Made by a program: the position numbers and the translations under genes. From Nitrospira sp. (lineage in GTDB: Bacteria; Nitrospirota; Nitrospiria; Nitrospirales; Nitrospiraceae): 64,000 nt of DNA. Position 1 is the first letter of the stretch; each line of letters begins with the position of its first letter. The DNA is taken from the NCBI GenBank assembly GCA_035968315.1, contig JAVYIN010000005.1:971001-1035000 (forward strand), given 5' to 3'. The notes under the pieces are model-generated. The model searched no databases and was not told where the DNA came from. It was given only the letters and a program-made list of their open reading frames with translations. Of the stretch, positions 41,707-51,449 are shown one piece after another.

Positions 41707-43137
41707 GTGGAACATTCAACGATAAAAAAACGCGTCCTCTTGATCGACGACGAAGCACGCGTCCGCACCTCCCTGAAGATGGTGCTGGAGCCCAATTATG
41801 AAATCTTTCAGGCGGCGGACGCACAGGAGGGAATCGACGCCTTTCGCAAGGAAGGCCCCGATCTCGTGTTGCTCGATGTGATCCTTCCCGGCACTGATGG
41901 ACTGGCCGTCCTGCAAACGCTGCGGACCGAGAACCGCATGACCCCGGTGATCATGCTGACCGGGACCAAATCGGTCAAAACCGCCGTCGATGCCATGAAA
42001 CTGGGAGCCGCCGACTATCTCTCGAAGCCCTTCGATGTGGAGGAACTCCGCATCGTCCTAGACCGCGCCATCAATTCCCAGGAACTCGAACGCGAAGTCA
42101 AACACCTGCGGGCCCAGGTGGTGCAACGCTATGCGTTTCACAACCTGATCGGGAAAAGCCCGGGGATGCAGGAAATCTACGCCAAAATCGAGCAAGTCGC
42201 CGACAGCCGCACCACAGTCCTCATCACCGGAGAAAGCGGCACCGGAAAAGAGCTGGTCGCCAAGGCCCTCCATTACAATAGCGGGCGGCGAGACCGCCCG
42301 TTCATTGCGCTGAATTGCGCCGCGCTCCCGGAAACATTGATTGAGAGCGAGTTGTTCGGCCATGAAAAGGGATCCTTTACCGATGCGACGGCCAGGCGGG
42401 TCGGACAATTCGAGCTCGCGAATACCGGAACGCTGTTCCTTGACGAAATCGGCGATCTCAGCGCCATGACGCAGGCAAAACTCCTCAGAGTGCTGCAGGA
42501 ACGGGAATTCACCAGAATCGGCGGGGTGCAGCCGATCAAGGTTGACGTCAGAATCGTAGCCGCGACAAACAGAAACCTCGAAGACATGGTCCGCAAAGGC
42601 CAATTCCGTGAAGACCTGTATTACCGCATCAATGTCATCTCGCTCTATCTCCCGCCATTGCGCGAGCGGGGAGAAGATATTCCGTTGCTGGCCAAACACT
42701 TCCTCGCCAAGCGGATGGAGGAAGAAAAGCGCCAGCCCATCGAGTTCGGCAAGGACGCCCTGGAATTATTGACCCGCTACCCCTGGCCGGGCAATGTGCG
42801 AGAAATGGAAAATATCGTGGAGCAGGCCTTCATCTGGTCGCAGAACTCGCCCCAGATTACGCCTGAGCACCTGCCGACGATCCTCAAGAGCGATTCACGG
42901 TCCTCCTCGTTGCGCGACGACACCCTGGCAGGACGCATGTCCCTCGAAAAAGCGGTCATGGAATTTGAACGGGAAATTATTCTCGACGCGCTCAAACGCA
43001 CAAATTACGTGCAAACCCATGCCGCCAACCTGCTGGGTATCAGCCGGCGCATGTTGAAATACCGCATGGACACGCTTGGAATTGGCCGGGCGGATCAGGC
43101 GGAGCCTCAAGAATCAGGGGCAGCCGTGCAGGAATAA
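41707..43137 (+). CDS. NtrC-family sigma-54-dependent response regulator
   Basis: The 476-aa product has a receiver (about 8-125; DDE, Asp in VLLDVILPG, Lys in LSKPFD), an AAA+ domain (about 145-380; GESGTGKE Walker A, LFLDEIGDL Walker B, ATNRNLE) and a Fis-type helix-turn-helix (THAANLLGISRRMLKYRM). The sigma-54 contact loop is GSFTDA instead of GAFTGA. The GTG at 41707 has TAGGAG 6 nt upstream. It is likely phosphorylated by the kinase directly upstream and may activate the sigma-54 promoter at 43290. Confidence 0.95.
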   Translation: MEHSTIKKRVLLIDDEARVRTSLKMVLEPNYEIFQAADAQEGIDAFRKEGPDLVLLDVILPGTDGLAVLQTLRTENRMTPVIMLTGTKSVKTAVDAMKLGAADYLSKPFDVEELRIVLDRAINSQELEREVKHLRAQVVQRYAFHNLIGKSPGMQEIYAKIEQVADSRTTVLITGESGTGKELVAKALHYNSGRRDRPFIALNCAALPETLIESELFGHEKGSFTDATARRVGQFELANTGTLFLDEIGDLSAMTQAKLLRVLQEREFTRIGGVQPIKVDVRIVAATNRNLEDMVRKGQFREDLYYRINVISLYLPPLRERGEDIPLLAKHFLAKRMEEEKRQPIEFGKDALELLTRYPWPGNVREMENIVEQAFIWSQNSPQITPEHLPTILKSDSRSSSLRDDTLAGRMSLEKAVMEFEREIILDALKRTNYVQTHAANLLGISRRMLKYRMDTLGIGRADQAEPQESGAAVQE

Positions 43138-43169
43138 CACACTGATTCTTTCAATTGAGCGATTTTCGA

Positions 43170-43239
43170 GACACATTTTTGACACCATTGCCTGAACAGT
43201 GACACATACGACGACCAAGACAACTACATATGGACACAT
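43170..43239 (+). promoter_or_regulatory. Three phased GACACAT repeats, candidate activator sites
   Basis: GACACAT occurs at 43170, 43201 and 43233, 31 and 32 bp apart, about three helical turns each, so all face one side. They lie 50-120 bp upstream of the sigma-54 promoter, where enhancer sites of NtrC-type activators belong. Confidence 0.5.
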
Positions 43240-43289
43240 TACGTAGCCTCACTACTTCCCGTTGTCACCAAGACAATACGTACGTAGAA

Positions 43290-43306
43290 AGGAACGGGAT
43301 TTGCTT
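43290..43306 (+). promoter_or_regulatory. Sigma-54 promoter of the HD-GYP regulator
   Basis: AGGAACGGGATTTGCTT matches the -24/-12 consensus TGGCACG-N4-TTGCW with two differences; GG and GC are separated by exactly 10 nt. The start of transcription would fall near 43316, leaving a leader of about 24 nt. Confidence 0.7.
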
Positions 43307-43339
43307 ATAAATTCAATGATCTGGGGAAGATAGCCTCTG

Positions 43340-44482
43340 ATGAGTTTATCGGCATCCTACAATTCAACCCACACGAAGCCCACCGTCCTCGTTGTCGACG
43401 ACGAAGCCGGCCCTCGCGATGCGCTCAAAGTCATTCTCCGCCCCTTCTTCAATATCCGCCTAGCCGAGAATGCTCACACGGCGCTCACGATTCTCAAAGA
43501 AGAACCAATCGATCTGATCACCCTCGACCAAAAACTGCCTGATCGCCACGGCATCGATCTCCTCCAGGAAATCAAACAGACGCACGCCGAAATCGAAATC
43601 ATCATCATCACCGGCTATGGAAGCTTGAAGTCGGCGATGGACGGCCTGCGATACGGGGCTGCGGGATACCTGCTGAAACCGTTTAACGTCACCGAACTGA
43701 TTTCTCTCATCAGCCAGACGATCGAAAAGAAACAGCGCCTGGACCTCATCCGAACTATCCTTCATGACCCCTCATCACCCTTGTGGGGATCCGAGCAGGA
43801 TTGCGCCAGAGCTTGGGGATTTCTCAAGACTGCGTACTTCGCGATCGGGAATAAAGAGCAGGAATCGGCGCACGGAGGCACGGCTCCCCAGGATTTGCTT
43901 CCCCTCTTGTCCGATCTCCTGGAAGCCAAGGACCGCCAACTGCTGAACCACTCAAGCCGCGTCAGCTTCTACGCCACCCTGCTGGCGAATCGCTTGAACC
44001 TGACAGGGGCCGAACAACGATCTCTCGCGCTGGGCGCGTTTCTCCACGACATCGGCGAAATAGGCCCCGCACCGGCCCCTGCGGCCAACAATGGCGGCCT
44101 GCCCGCTATCGAGAATCCCTACTCCAAAGACCATGCGGAAATCGGCGCGCGGATGATTCTTCCCTTGGGTTTTCCCGCAGAGGTGGGCCAAATCATTTCC
44201 TACCATCATGAGCATTGGGACGGAACAGGATACCCGCATGGGCTTCAAGGGGAAGGCATTCCACGCTTGGCCAGAATCGTCAGCATCGCCCAGATGTTCG
44301 ACCACTTGACGGCGGAAGGCCCCGCGCGCAGTCCGCTTTCAGTCGATCAGGCCATCCGGCAGATCACACTCCACGCCAACACCCACTTCGACCCGCAACT
44401 GGCCGAACTCTTCGCCCGCGTGGTCAGCGAATGCAAGACTGCCCTCCCTGCCATGGCTACCACCCCCAGCAACACCCATTAG
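43340..44482 (+). CDS. Response regulator with HD-GYP domain (putative c-di-GMP phosphodiesterase)
   Basis: The 380-aa product has a receiver (about 15-130; VVDDE, Asp in LITLDQKLPD, Lys in LLKPFN) and an HD-GYP domain (about 190-365). The phosphodiesterase motifs are GAFLHDIGEIG, HAEIGARMI, ISYHHEHWDGTGYPHGLQGEGIP and ARIVSIAQMFDHLT. HDIGEIG carries Glu where Lys is usual. It should hydrolyse c-di-GMP when its receiver is activated. The upstream sigma-54 promoter and activator gene point to control by the NtrC-type protein. Confidence 0.92.
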   Translation: MSLSASYNSTHTKPTVLVVDDEAGPRDALKVILRPFFNIRLAENAHTALTILKEEPIDLITLDQKLPDRHGIDLLQEIKQTHAEIEIIIITGYGSLKSAMDGLRYGAAGYLLKPFNVTELISLISQTIEKKQRLDLIRTILHDPSSPLWGSEQDCARAWGFLKTAYFAIGNKEQESAHGGTAPQDLLPLLSDLLEAKDRQLLNHSSRVSFYATLLANRLNLTGAEQRSLALGAFLHDIGEIGPAPAPAANNGGLPAIENPYSKDHAEIGARMILPLGFPAEVGQIISYHHEHWDGTGYPHGLQGEGIPRLARIVSIAQMFDHLTAEGPARSPLSVDQAIRQITLHANTHFDPQLAELFARVVSECKTALPAMATTPSNTH

Positions 44483-44541
44483 CAGAAAACAGGAAACTCA
44501 GCCCTTTTCGGCCCCCTGCCCGCCCTCCGTTCGCCATGGCG

Positions 44542-46227
44542 TCAGGCTTCGTCACGCGCGCCGGCGATCAGTTCAGCCGCCGTCTCGCGAACTTTCTTCG
44601 TAATCGTGGCGCCCCCCAACATGCGGGCGATTTCATGCTCCCGGTCACTTCCCTCTAGCGCCCTCACCGTCGTCACCGTCCGCCCTGCGCGCGGCGCCTT
44701 CTCGACGCAGAGATGGTGATGGGCCGCCGACGCCACCTGCGGCAAATGCGTGATACAAAACACCTGGTGATACCGGCCCAATCCCCGCAATCGTTTCCCG
44801 ATGGCCGCGGCCACAGCCCCGCCCACCCCCGTGTCGATTTCATCAAAGATCAAGACGGGCACATGATCGCGCTCAGCCAATACGGTCTTGAGGGCCAGCA
44901 TCACGCGCGACAGCTCTCCCCCCGAGGCCACTTTCGATAACGCCTTGGGCGGCTCCCCGGCATTCGCAGACAACAGAAACTCCACCTGATCGATGCCATC
45001 GGGCCCGAGGCTCCCTTGGCCGTCCTCCGAATGCACCTGAACCTCGAAGACCGTCTGCCCCATCCGCAATTCTCCCAGCTCATGACGGACGACCTTGGTC
45101 ATTCGCTTGGCTACGTCGGTCCGCTTCTGCGACAACTGTTCCGCCAGCATGCGCAGTTCGGCGTTCTGCTGCTCGATTCGCCGGCCAAGCTGCTCCAATC
45201 GCGCGTCCGAACCTTCCAGCCCCTCCAGCTCGCGCTTGATCCGCTGGTGCAGCTCCAACGCCGCCTCGATCGTTCCGCCATATTTCTTTTTGAGCTTTTG
45301 AATGAGGCTGAGGCGATCTTCGATGGCCGCCAGGCGCGCAGGATCCGCATCGAGCCGCTCGGCGTAATCGCGCACCTGCCCGGCCACCTCTTTCAGAATC
45401 ACTCGGGCTTCAATGGCCAATCGGCTGGCATCGCCCATCTCCGCATCGATCTCCGTCAATTCGCCCAGCGCCCGCTCCATCAGCCCCAGATTCACCAGGA
45501 CCCCCTGGCCATCGGCATGCAGCCGATCGAGCACCTCGGCCGTGAGCGCGCCGATGCGCTGTGACGCGCCCAACCGGCGGCGTTCCTGCTGAAGCGCCTC
45601 ATCTTCCCCCGCCTGCAACGCCGCCTCTTCCAGCTCCGCATGTTGAAACCGGAGAAACTCCTCGCGGCCGGCGCGCTCCTGCATCAGGGCCGACACGCCA
45701 TCCCGTTCCTCACAGAGCGATTTCCACGCATCGTAGGCCTGGCGATACCGGCCTCGAAGCTCCTGGAGACCGCCAAACGCATCGACAACCTCCAGCTGCG
45801 TCGAGGGAGAGAGCAGCGACTGCTGATCGTGCTGCCCATGGATGTCGACCAGCGTCCCTCCGAGCTCTTCCAGCGCATGCAAGGAACACATCGACCCGTT
45901 CAGATAGACCCGGTTCCGTCCCGATCGGGAAATGACTCGCCGGACAATGAGCTGGGAATCGGCGGCTCCGAGAACGCCCTGGCCGCGGAGGCGGCTCAGA
46001 AGGGGATGGCGGTCGTGAATCTGAAACGCCGCTTCAAGAGAGGCTTCGTCTTGTCCGTGGCGAATGTGTTCGGCGGAGGCACGGCCGCCGACAAGCAGTG
46101 CGATCGCATCGATCAGCAACGACTTGCCCGCGCCGGTCTCGCCGGTCAGGATCGTGAACCCAGCCTCGAACTGGAGGCTGAGTTCTTCGAGAATGGCAAA
46201 GTTGAGAATGCGCAGCTCAGTGAGCAT
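44542..46227 (-). CDS. recN: DNA repair protein RecN
   Basis: RecN is an SMC-like ATPase for double-strand break repair. The 561-aa product starts MLTELRILNFAILEELSLQFEAGFTILTGETGAGKS with Walker A and has two long coiled-coil arms (about residues 155-370). It ends with FLLSANAGEPPKALSKVASGGELSRVMLALK and VLIFDEIDTGVGG. Length and motifs are normal. Its stop is convergent with the HD-GYP gene, with 59 nt between. Confidence 0.97.
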   Translation of the reverse strand: MLTELRILNFAILEELSLQFEAGFTILTGETGAGKSLLIDAIALLVGGRASAEHIRHGQDEASLEAAFQIHDRHPLLSRLRGQGVLGAADSQLIVRRVISRSGRNRVYLNGSMCSLHALEELGGTLVDIHGQHDQQSLLSPSTQLEVVDAFGGLQELRGRYRQAYDAWKSLCEERDGVSALMQERAGREEFLRFQHAELEEAALQAGEDEALQQERRRLGASQRIGALTAEVLDRLHADGQGVLVNLGLMERALGELTEIDAEMGDASRLAIEARVILKEVAGQVRDYAERLDADPARLAAIEDRLSLIQKLKKKYGGTIEAALELHQRIKRELEGLEGSDARLEQLGRRIEQQNAELRMLAEQLSQKRTDVAKRMTKVVRHELGELRMGQTVFEVQVHSEDGQGSLGPDGIDQVEFLLSANAGEPPKALSKVASGGELSRVMLALKTVLAERDHVPVLIFDEIDTGVGGAVAAAIGKRLRGLGRYHQVFCITHLPQVASAAHHHLCVEKAPRAGRTVTTVRALEGSDREHEIARMLGGATITKKVRETAAELIAGARDEA

Positions 46228-46246
46228 GGCTGCGGAATTGGAGACC

Positions 46247-46594
46247 CTAGGCAGTCCCGGCGTGCTGGGCCAGCAGGGAATCGATCATTTCCTTAAACTG
46301 CCGCTTCGGCCTGGCCCCGACCAACTTTTCAACCAGCTGCCCGTTCTTGAAAAAGAGAATCGTGGGAATGCTCATGACCTGGTACCGGCCGGCCACTTCA
46401 GGATTTTCGTCCGTATTCAGCTTCCGGACCTTCACCTTCCCGGCATATTCTTTGGCGAGCTCATCGATGATCGGGGCCACCATTTGGCACGGGCCGCACC
46501 AGACGGCCCAGAAATCGACCATGACCAACTCGGACGCCTTCATCACTTCTGTATCCCAAGAAGAATCTTCCACCTTCAACGCATCACCAGCCAC
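46247..46594 (-). CDS. trxA: Thioredoxin
   Basis: The 115-aa product has the active site VDFWAVWCGPCQMVAPIIDELA and the cis-Pro region VMSIPTILFFKNGQLV. It reduces protein disulfides and probably serves the BCP peroxiredoxin. The GTG at 46594 follows AAGGAGG by 8 nt and gives normal length; longer frames upstream are not meaningful. Confidence 0.95.
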   Translation of the reverse strand: MAGDALKVEDSSWDTEVMKASELVMVDFWAVWCGPCQMVAPIIDELAKEYAGKVKVRKLNTDENPEVAGRYQVMSIPTILFFKNGQLVEKLVGARPKRQFKEMIDSLLAQHAGTA

Positions 46595-46647
46595 GTCAGG
46601 AACCTCCTTCAGAAAAACCACAAAACCGACTCGCCCATGAGAGAAGT

Positions 46648-46677
46648 ATCGTACCCCACCCTCATTTAGGGTGTCAA
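46648..46677 (-). promoter_or_regulatory. Promoter of trxA with an inverted repeat in the spacer
   Basis: On the minus strand, TTGACA is followed after 18 nt by TACGAT. The spacer holds ACCCT-AAATG-AGGGT, a possible operator. The leader is about 47 nt. Confidence 0.5.
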
Positions 46678-46713
46678 ATAAGAGCCTCCCTGGGTTTATT
46701 ATGCAGGAGAATC

Positions 46714-49170
46714 CTACATGCCCCCGATCCCACCGGTAGATGCACCCGCTTGCGATCGCCCGTAAGGCCCAGTTGGCGAGGCCCACGGCAATCCCCGCTC
46801 CCCCCACAACAACGGACTCAGAATCGACCGCATCACCTGCGTGCCAAGATTTTCCGTCCATCCAATGCCGGTCAAGTTCAGCATGAAGTTGTATTGCGCC
46901 CGATCCGGGAACTGGAGATAGAAGAGGCCCAACGACCAGCATTTGCACGGATTCTGATACAGCGCCACCACATCATATTCGGGACTCTTCCCGTTCTTCA
47001 CGTCATAGTAGCCCTTCGCCCCGACCGTCCAGCCCCAGGGCGTCCGGAATCCGCCGCCGGCGGTCACAAATTGGATTTCCGGCGTAGGCGCATAGACCTC
47101 ATTGAACGAAATCGGATTCCACAGATCACCCCGCCGCACACGATTGCCCTCGCGGGAATACCGCTGTCCCACTTCGAGATACCAATTGCTCTCTTCTTGA
47201 ACCCGCAGGTCCGTATTCCACTGACTCAATTCGCCGCGGTAGGGATCGAAGAAAGCATCCAACGTCAGATATTGATTGATGGCCGGGCGCTGAGACCCGG
47301 CACTGCCGGCCCCGCGGCCAAAAGCCGGTGTACTCATCTGCGCCTGCGTGACCTGAGGCGCCGTATTGCCGATGACCGCCCGCATCCAGACATCGGAGAA
47401 TTTTCGCCCGTCGATGGCCACTGTCGCCGGCTGCAAGGGCTGTGTGATCGAGCCCAGCACCGGAGTGACCCCGGGGCCGAAATCGCGGGCCCTGGTCTGA
47501 ACAGCGCCGGCATGGTAGCTCTGAGCCAGCGTGAGATCCAGCCAATTGAAGATCGTCTTGCCGTCATTCTCCAGCACACGGCTGCGCAAGGCATAGGTCA
47601 GGAGATTCTTCTTGGGCAAATCATCCACCTGATCGATCTGCGCAATCTGGCTCTGATCGGTCCCCGGTACATACTCATACATCACCGTCGGTTCGATGGT
47701 GTGCAGCAAGGTGCCGCCCCCGTCTAATCCGAACCGGCGGGACAGCTTGGAGGTGGCATCGACCCCGGCCCAAAAGGTTTCACGGTTGATCGCCGTACTC
47801 GACTGCACCCCGCGCGTGTAATACACCTCGCGGAACTTCGCTTGCGGGGTAATGCCGACCATGTGGCCCAAATCGATGACATCCGTGGAAATCCCCGGCA
47901 CGATATTCATGCGATTCAGCGTGAACCCCTGCTCGCGATAAAAATTGACCGCGTCCCCTTCCATGCCGAACAGCAACGGCGATGCAAAAAGAGGCGTATT
48001 CGGCAGCGTATAGCCCACTTCGGGCAGCCGCTGGAACGTATCCGTTCCGCCGGCCTGCAACGGCTGCAGATATTGCCCGAGGAAATAGAGATTGCCATAG
48101 GCCAGCTGCTGGTTCAGCAAGAGATTGGACTCATTGCTGGGCAGCGCGCGTTGCGTACCCGAATTGCTTAATTGCTGGAGATAGTTGGGATCCGTGACAA
48201 AGCTCGCATTCGCACGAAGCAGGAGCGTGTCGGTAAACTGCTGGGTATGCGTCCCGGCAATCAGCGCCCGCGCCCGTTTGACATCCGAGCTGGACTGATC
48301 CACCCCCGTCACATTCGGCAATTGCGTTTGCTGAAGATAGCTGAGATACCACTGGCCGCGTGATTTTCGGTCCAGCACGTATCGGTAGTCCAAATCGCTG
48401 CCATACCCTAATTTGCTGTAGTACGACGGCGAGATCGTGAGATCTTGGCTGGGATTGATCGCCCAGTAATAACTGGTCTGCGCGTGCATCCCAAACCGGT
48501 TGTCATAGCCCACGAACGGCACCAAAAACCCGCTCCGCCGGTTGGAGAGCGGATAGGTGAGCGTCGGCAAGGGCACCACAGGAACATCGGCCACACACAG
48601 CCAGGCCCCCTTAAAGGCAATGCTGTCCCCGACATTCAGATCGAGATCCTCGAACCGAATCCGCCAGGCCGGCACCTCGCCATCTTGCGCATCGCAATTG
48701 GTAAACTCGCCCTCTTTGACCCGGTAGTGGTACTCGGAGAAACGCTGCATCTGCCGTCCGGAAACGAGCGAATTCGTCTGCGGCACATACAACCGGCCAT
48801 GCGTCACCACACCGGCCTCCGTATTGACGTTGAACTCCAGCCGCTCGGTCGTGACATCCGCCTGCGGGTCGATGAGACGCACATGCCCCGTCGCCGTCAC
48901 GATGCCGGGCAGAGCCGCGATCGTCACATGGTCCGCCGTGAGACGCATCGTCCCCTGCTGGATGACGACCGATCCATCGGCCTCGTACACATCCTGATCT
49001 TGGAGATAATCGATCCGGTCAGCATTCACATTGAGCGGGAGCGAGCCGGACGAGGCTCCGCCTTGGCTGCCCGGCTTGCCCTTGCCCCAAGCGGGGAAAG
49101 GGAGCAGCAACAGGACTGCCGTCAACAGCAGAAGAATGCCCTGAGATATCCGCGACAGACCATCCACCAT
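46714..49170 (-). CDS. lptD: LPS-assembly protein LptD
   Basis: LptD is the outer-membrane barrel that inserts lipopolysaccharide. The 818-aa product has a signal peptide (about residues 1-29, ending PAWG) and an OstA-type jellyroll (about 45-165; LNVNADRIDYLQDQDVYEADGSVVIQQG...GIVTATGHVRLID). The large barrel contains SNRRSGFLVPFVGYDNRFG and many alternating strands. The ATG at 49170 gives a proper signal peptide and lies 2 nt from the folC stop. The partner LptE is not in the window. Confidence 0.93.
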   Translation of the reverse strand: MVDGLSRISQGILLLLTAVLLLLPFPAWGKGKPGSQGGASSGSLPLNVNADRIDYLQDQDVYEADGSVVIQQGTMRLTADHVTIAALPGIVTATGHVRLIDPQADVTTERLEFNVNTEAGVVTHGRLYVPQTNSLVSGRQMQRFSEYHYRVKEGEFTNCDAQDGEVPAWRIRFEDLDLNVGDSIAFKGAWLCVADVPVVPLPTLTYPLSNRRSGFLVPFVGYDNRFGMHAQTSYYWAINPSQDLTISPSYYSKLGYGSDLDYRYVLDRKSRGQWYLSYLQQTQLPNVTGVDQSSSDVKRARALIAGTHTQQFTDTLLLRANASFVTDPNYLQQLSNSGTQRALPSNESNLLLNQQLAYGNLYFLGQYLQPLQAGGTDTFQRLPEVGYTLPNTPLFASPLLFGMEGDAVNFYREQGFTLNRMNIVPGISTDVIDLGHMVGITPQAKFREVYYTRGVQSSTAINRETFWAGVDATSKLSRRFGLDGGGTLLHTIEPTVMYEYVPGTDQSQIAQIDQVDDLPKKNLLTYALRSRVLENDGKTIFNWLDLTLAQSYHAGAVQTRARDFGPGVTPVLGSITQPLQPATVAIDGRKFSDVWMRAVIGNTAPQVTQAQMSTPAFGRGAGSAGSQRPAINQYLTLDAFFDPYRGELSQWNTDLRVQEESNWYLEVGQRYSREGNRVRRGDLWNPISFNEVYAPTPEIQFVTAGGGFRTPWGWTVGAKGYYDVKNGKSPEYDVVALYQNPCKCWSLGLFYLQFPDRAQYNFMLNLTGIGWTENLGTQVMRSILSPLLWGERGLPWASPTGPYGRSQAGASTGGIGGM

Positions 49171-49171
49171 G

Positions 49172-50467
49172 CTAGCCCCTGAGCGGTGAGAGCCCACAGC
49201 CACGCAGAAGGGCCTTCACCTCGCCCACGAGCATGAGCGAGCCGGTCACACAAATGAGATCGTGCTTGGAAGCCTGGGCTTTGGCCAGCGCCAAGGCATC
49301 GGCGGCAACCGGCGAGTCATGACAGCGCGGCAGACGGTCGCCGGCGGCGGCCCGCAGTTCCCGCACCGTTGCAGAACGGGCCATATCCGCCTGCGTCAAG
49401 ACCAGCTCGGAGATAAGCGGCTGCAGCGGCTCAAAAAACCCGCGGTGCTCCTTGTCGCGCATCATGCCCCAGACCAGGATCAGCCGCGACTCCGGCCGCG
49501 AGGCCAACCAGCCGCCGAGATACCGCGCCAGCTCCTGCGCCGCGGCGGGATTATGCGCCCCGTCGAGGAGCAGAGCAGGATGACGCTCCGCCCATTCCAA
49601 TCGGCCCTCCCACAAGACCTCTTGCAAGCCTTGCCGCGCCGCCGCATCGCTAACCGTGATCCCCTGCCCCTCAGCCGCCTCGATCAGCGCAAGGGCACAG
49701 GCCGCATTGTCCAATTGATGCCGCCCGGCCAGCGCGCAAGCCAGGTTGTGCACCGCACGGGCTCGCCCCCGATACGCAAACTGCTCCGGCCCAGGCCCGA
49801 CGGCGGAAAAATCCCGGTCCAATTCCATCATGGGCGCGGCGCGTTCCTGCGCGATCTCTCGAATCACCGTCAACGCCTCCCCCGCCACCCGTCCAAGCAC
49901 CACCGGCACACCCGGTTTGATGATGCCGGCCTTTTCAAAGCCAATCGAGCGCTCGGTTCCGCCGAGATACTCCTGATGATCCAAGGCGATCGTGGTGATG
50001 GCGCAGGCCATCGGCTCGACCACATTCGTGGCATCGAAGCGCCCCCCGAGTCCGACTTCCAGCACGGCCACATCGACCGCCGCCTCCGCAAAGTAGAGGA
50101 AGGCCATGGCGGTGGTCAACTCAAAGAAAGTGGGAACCAGATCGGGGGACAGAACGGCCTGCAGGCGTGCAGTCAAATCAGCCACCTGCTGCTCCGGAAT
50201 CATGGCCCCATTGATGCGGATGCGCTCTCGAAAATCCACGAGATGCGGCGAGGTGTAGAGGCCGGTACGATAGCCTGCCGCTTGCAGCATCGCCGCCGTC
50301 ATGGCCGCCGTCGAGCCCTTGCCGTTCGTCCCGCCGATGTGCAGACTCCGCACCTTGCGCTCCGGATGCCCCAACCGCTCCATGAGCGCCCGCATGTTGT
50401 CGAGCCCCAGCTTGATCCCATGTTTCTGGAGACTGTAGAGGTAGGCAATGGCAGCCGAATAGGTCAT
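49172..50467 (-). CDS. folC: Folylpolyglutamate synthase / dihydrofolate synthase
   Basis: The 431-aa product makes dihydrofolate and extends polyglutamate tails. It contains the ATP loop HIGGTNGKGSTAAMTAAML, TSPHLVDFRERIRING, EVGLGGRFDATNVV and ALDHQEYLG, then DGAHNPAAAQELARYLGG of the C-terminal ligase domain. The ATG at 50467 is clear. It follows accD by 27 nt, the usual accD-folC order. Confidence 0.95.
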   Translation of the reverse strand: MTYSAAIAYLYSLQKHGIKLGLDNMRALMERLGHPERKVRSLHIGGTNGKGSTAAMTAAMLQAAGYRTGLYTSPHLVDFRERIRINGAMIPEQQVADLTARLQAVLSPDLVPTFFELTTAMAFLYFAEAAVDVAVLEVGLGGRFDATNVVEPMACAITTIALDHQEYLGGTERSIGFEKAGIIKPGVPVVLGRVAGEALTVIREIAQERAAPMMELDRDFSAVGPGPEQFAYRGRARAVHNLACALAGRHQLDNAACALALIEAAEGQGITVSDAAARQGLQEVLWEGRLEWAERHPALLLDGAHNPAAAQELARYLGGWLASRPESRLILVWGMMRDKEHRGFFEPLQPLISELVLTQADMARSATVRELRAAAGDRLPRCHDSPVAADALALAKAQASKHDLICVTGSLMLVGEVKALLRGCGLSPLRG

Positions 50468-50494
50468 GCGCTGAACCAGGCAGGACGTGCCGAA

Positions 50495-51331
50495 CTAGAA
50501 GTGGTTGACGAGCGTGCTGAGCGTATCCTTCAGTTGCTTCCGTTCGACGATCATATCGATCATGCCGTGCTCCAACAGGAACTCCGCCCGCTGAAACTGA
50601 TCGGGCAACTGCTGCTTAATCGTCTGTTCGATGACGCGGGGGCCGGCAAACCCGATGAGCGCCTTGGGCTCCGCGATAATCACATCACCGAGCATCGCAA
50701 TACTGGCCGTCACCCCGCCGAACGTCGGATCCGCCAGAATCGAAATGAACGGCAGCTTGGCCTCCCCCAGCTTGGCGACCGCGGTCGAGGTCTTAGCCAT
50801 CTGCATCAGCGAGAGAATGCCTTCCTGCATGCGCGCGCCGCCGGACGCCGTGACCAAGACCACCGGCAACTTGCTCTCCAGCGCACGATCGACCGCGCGG
50901 CAGAACTTCTCTCCGACCACCGAGCCCATGCTCCCGCCCATAAAGCTGAAATCGAAGACGCAAAAAACCACGCGGCGGCCGTCCAGCAGCCCCTCGCCGA
51001 TGACGAGCGCGTCCTTCCGCCCGGTCTTGTCCTGCTGCGCCTTCACACGGTCCTTGTACGACTTGGTATCGTGAAAATTCAGCGGGTCCTGCGCCGACAG
51101 CTCCGTGTCCCATTCCTTAAATGTCCCGAGATCCACGAGCAGCGCGATCCGCTCCATCACGGAAATCGGAAAATGATAATCGCACTTCGGGCAGACCTTA
51201 TTGTTCCGGTCCACCTCTTTGCGATAGACGATCTCCCGGCAATGGTTGCACTTGAGCCACATCCCTTCGGAGGATTTCGAACGGGGGGGCACCTCGGAAC
51301 CGGTCGGTTTCTGCTTCTTGAACCAGGCCAT
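50495..51331 (-). CDS. accD: Acetyl-CoA carboxylase carboxyltransferase subunit beta
   Basis: The 278-aa product pairs with AccA to move the carboxyl group to acetyl-CoA, the first step of fatty acid synthesis. It begins with a zinc ribbon ([26 protein letters not shown]) and has the carboxyltransferase core [56 protein letters not shown]. Length and order are normal. About 118 nt without a gene separate it from the transporter. Confidence 0.97.
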   Translation of the reverse strand: MAWFKKQKPTGSEVPPRSKSSEGMWLKCNHCREIVYRKEVDRNNKVCPKCDYHFPISVMERIALLVDLGTFKEWDTELSAQDPLNFHDTKSYKDRVKAQQDKTGRKDALVIGEGLLDGRRVVFCVFDFSFMGGSMGSVVGEKFCRAVDRALESKLPVVLVTASGGARMQEGILSLMQMAKTSTAVAKLGEAKLPFISILADPTFGGVTASIAMLGDVIIAEPKALIGFAGPRVIEQTIKQQLPDQFQRAEFLLEHGMIDMIVERKQLKDTLSTLVNHF

Positions 51332-51449
51332 ACTCGTATCCTCTAGATCAAATTTCTATCTCACACAACGGACATCGGATGACACCAACGGAGAATAACA
51401 CAGCCGTCAGAATGACGCACGCGCTATCCGCATACCGGCAAGGATTCTG

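Noticed and set aside
49262..51346. 694-codon frame opposite folC and accD
   Set aside because: It spans two well-identified genes and the gap between them; residue content (His, Arg, Gln) is typical of an antisense shadow.
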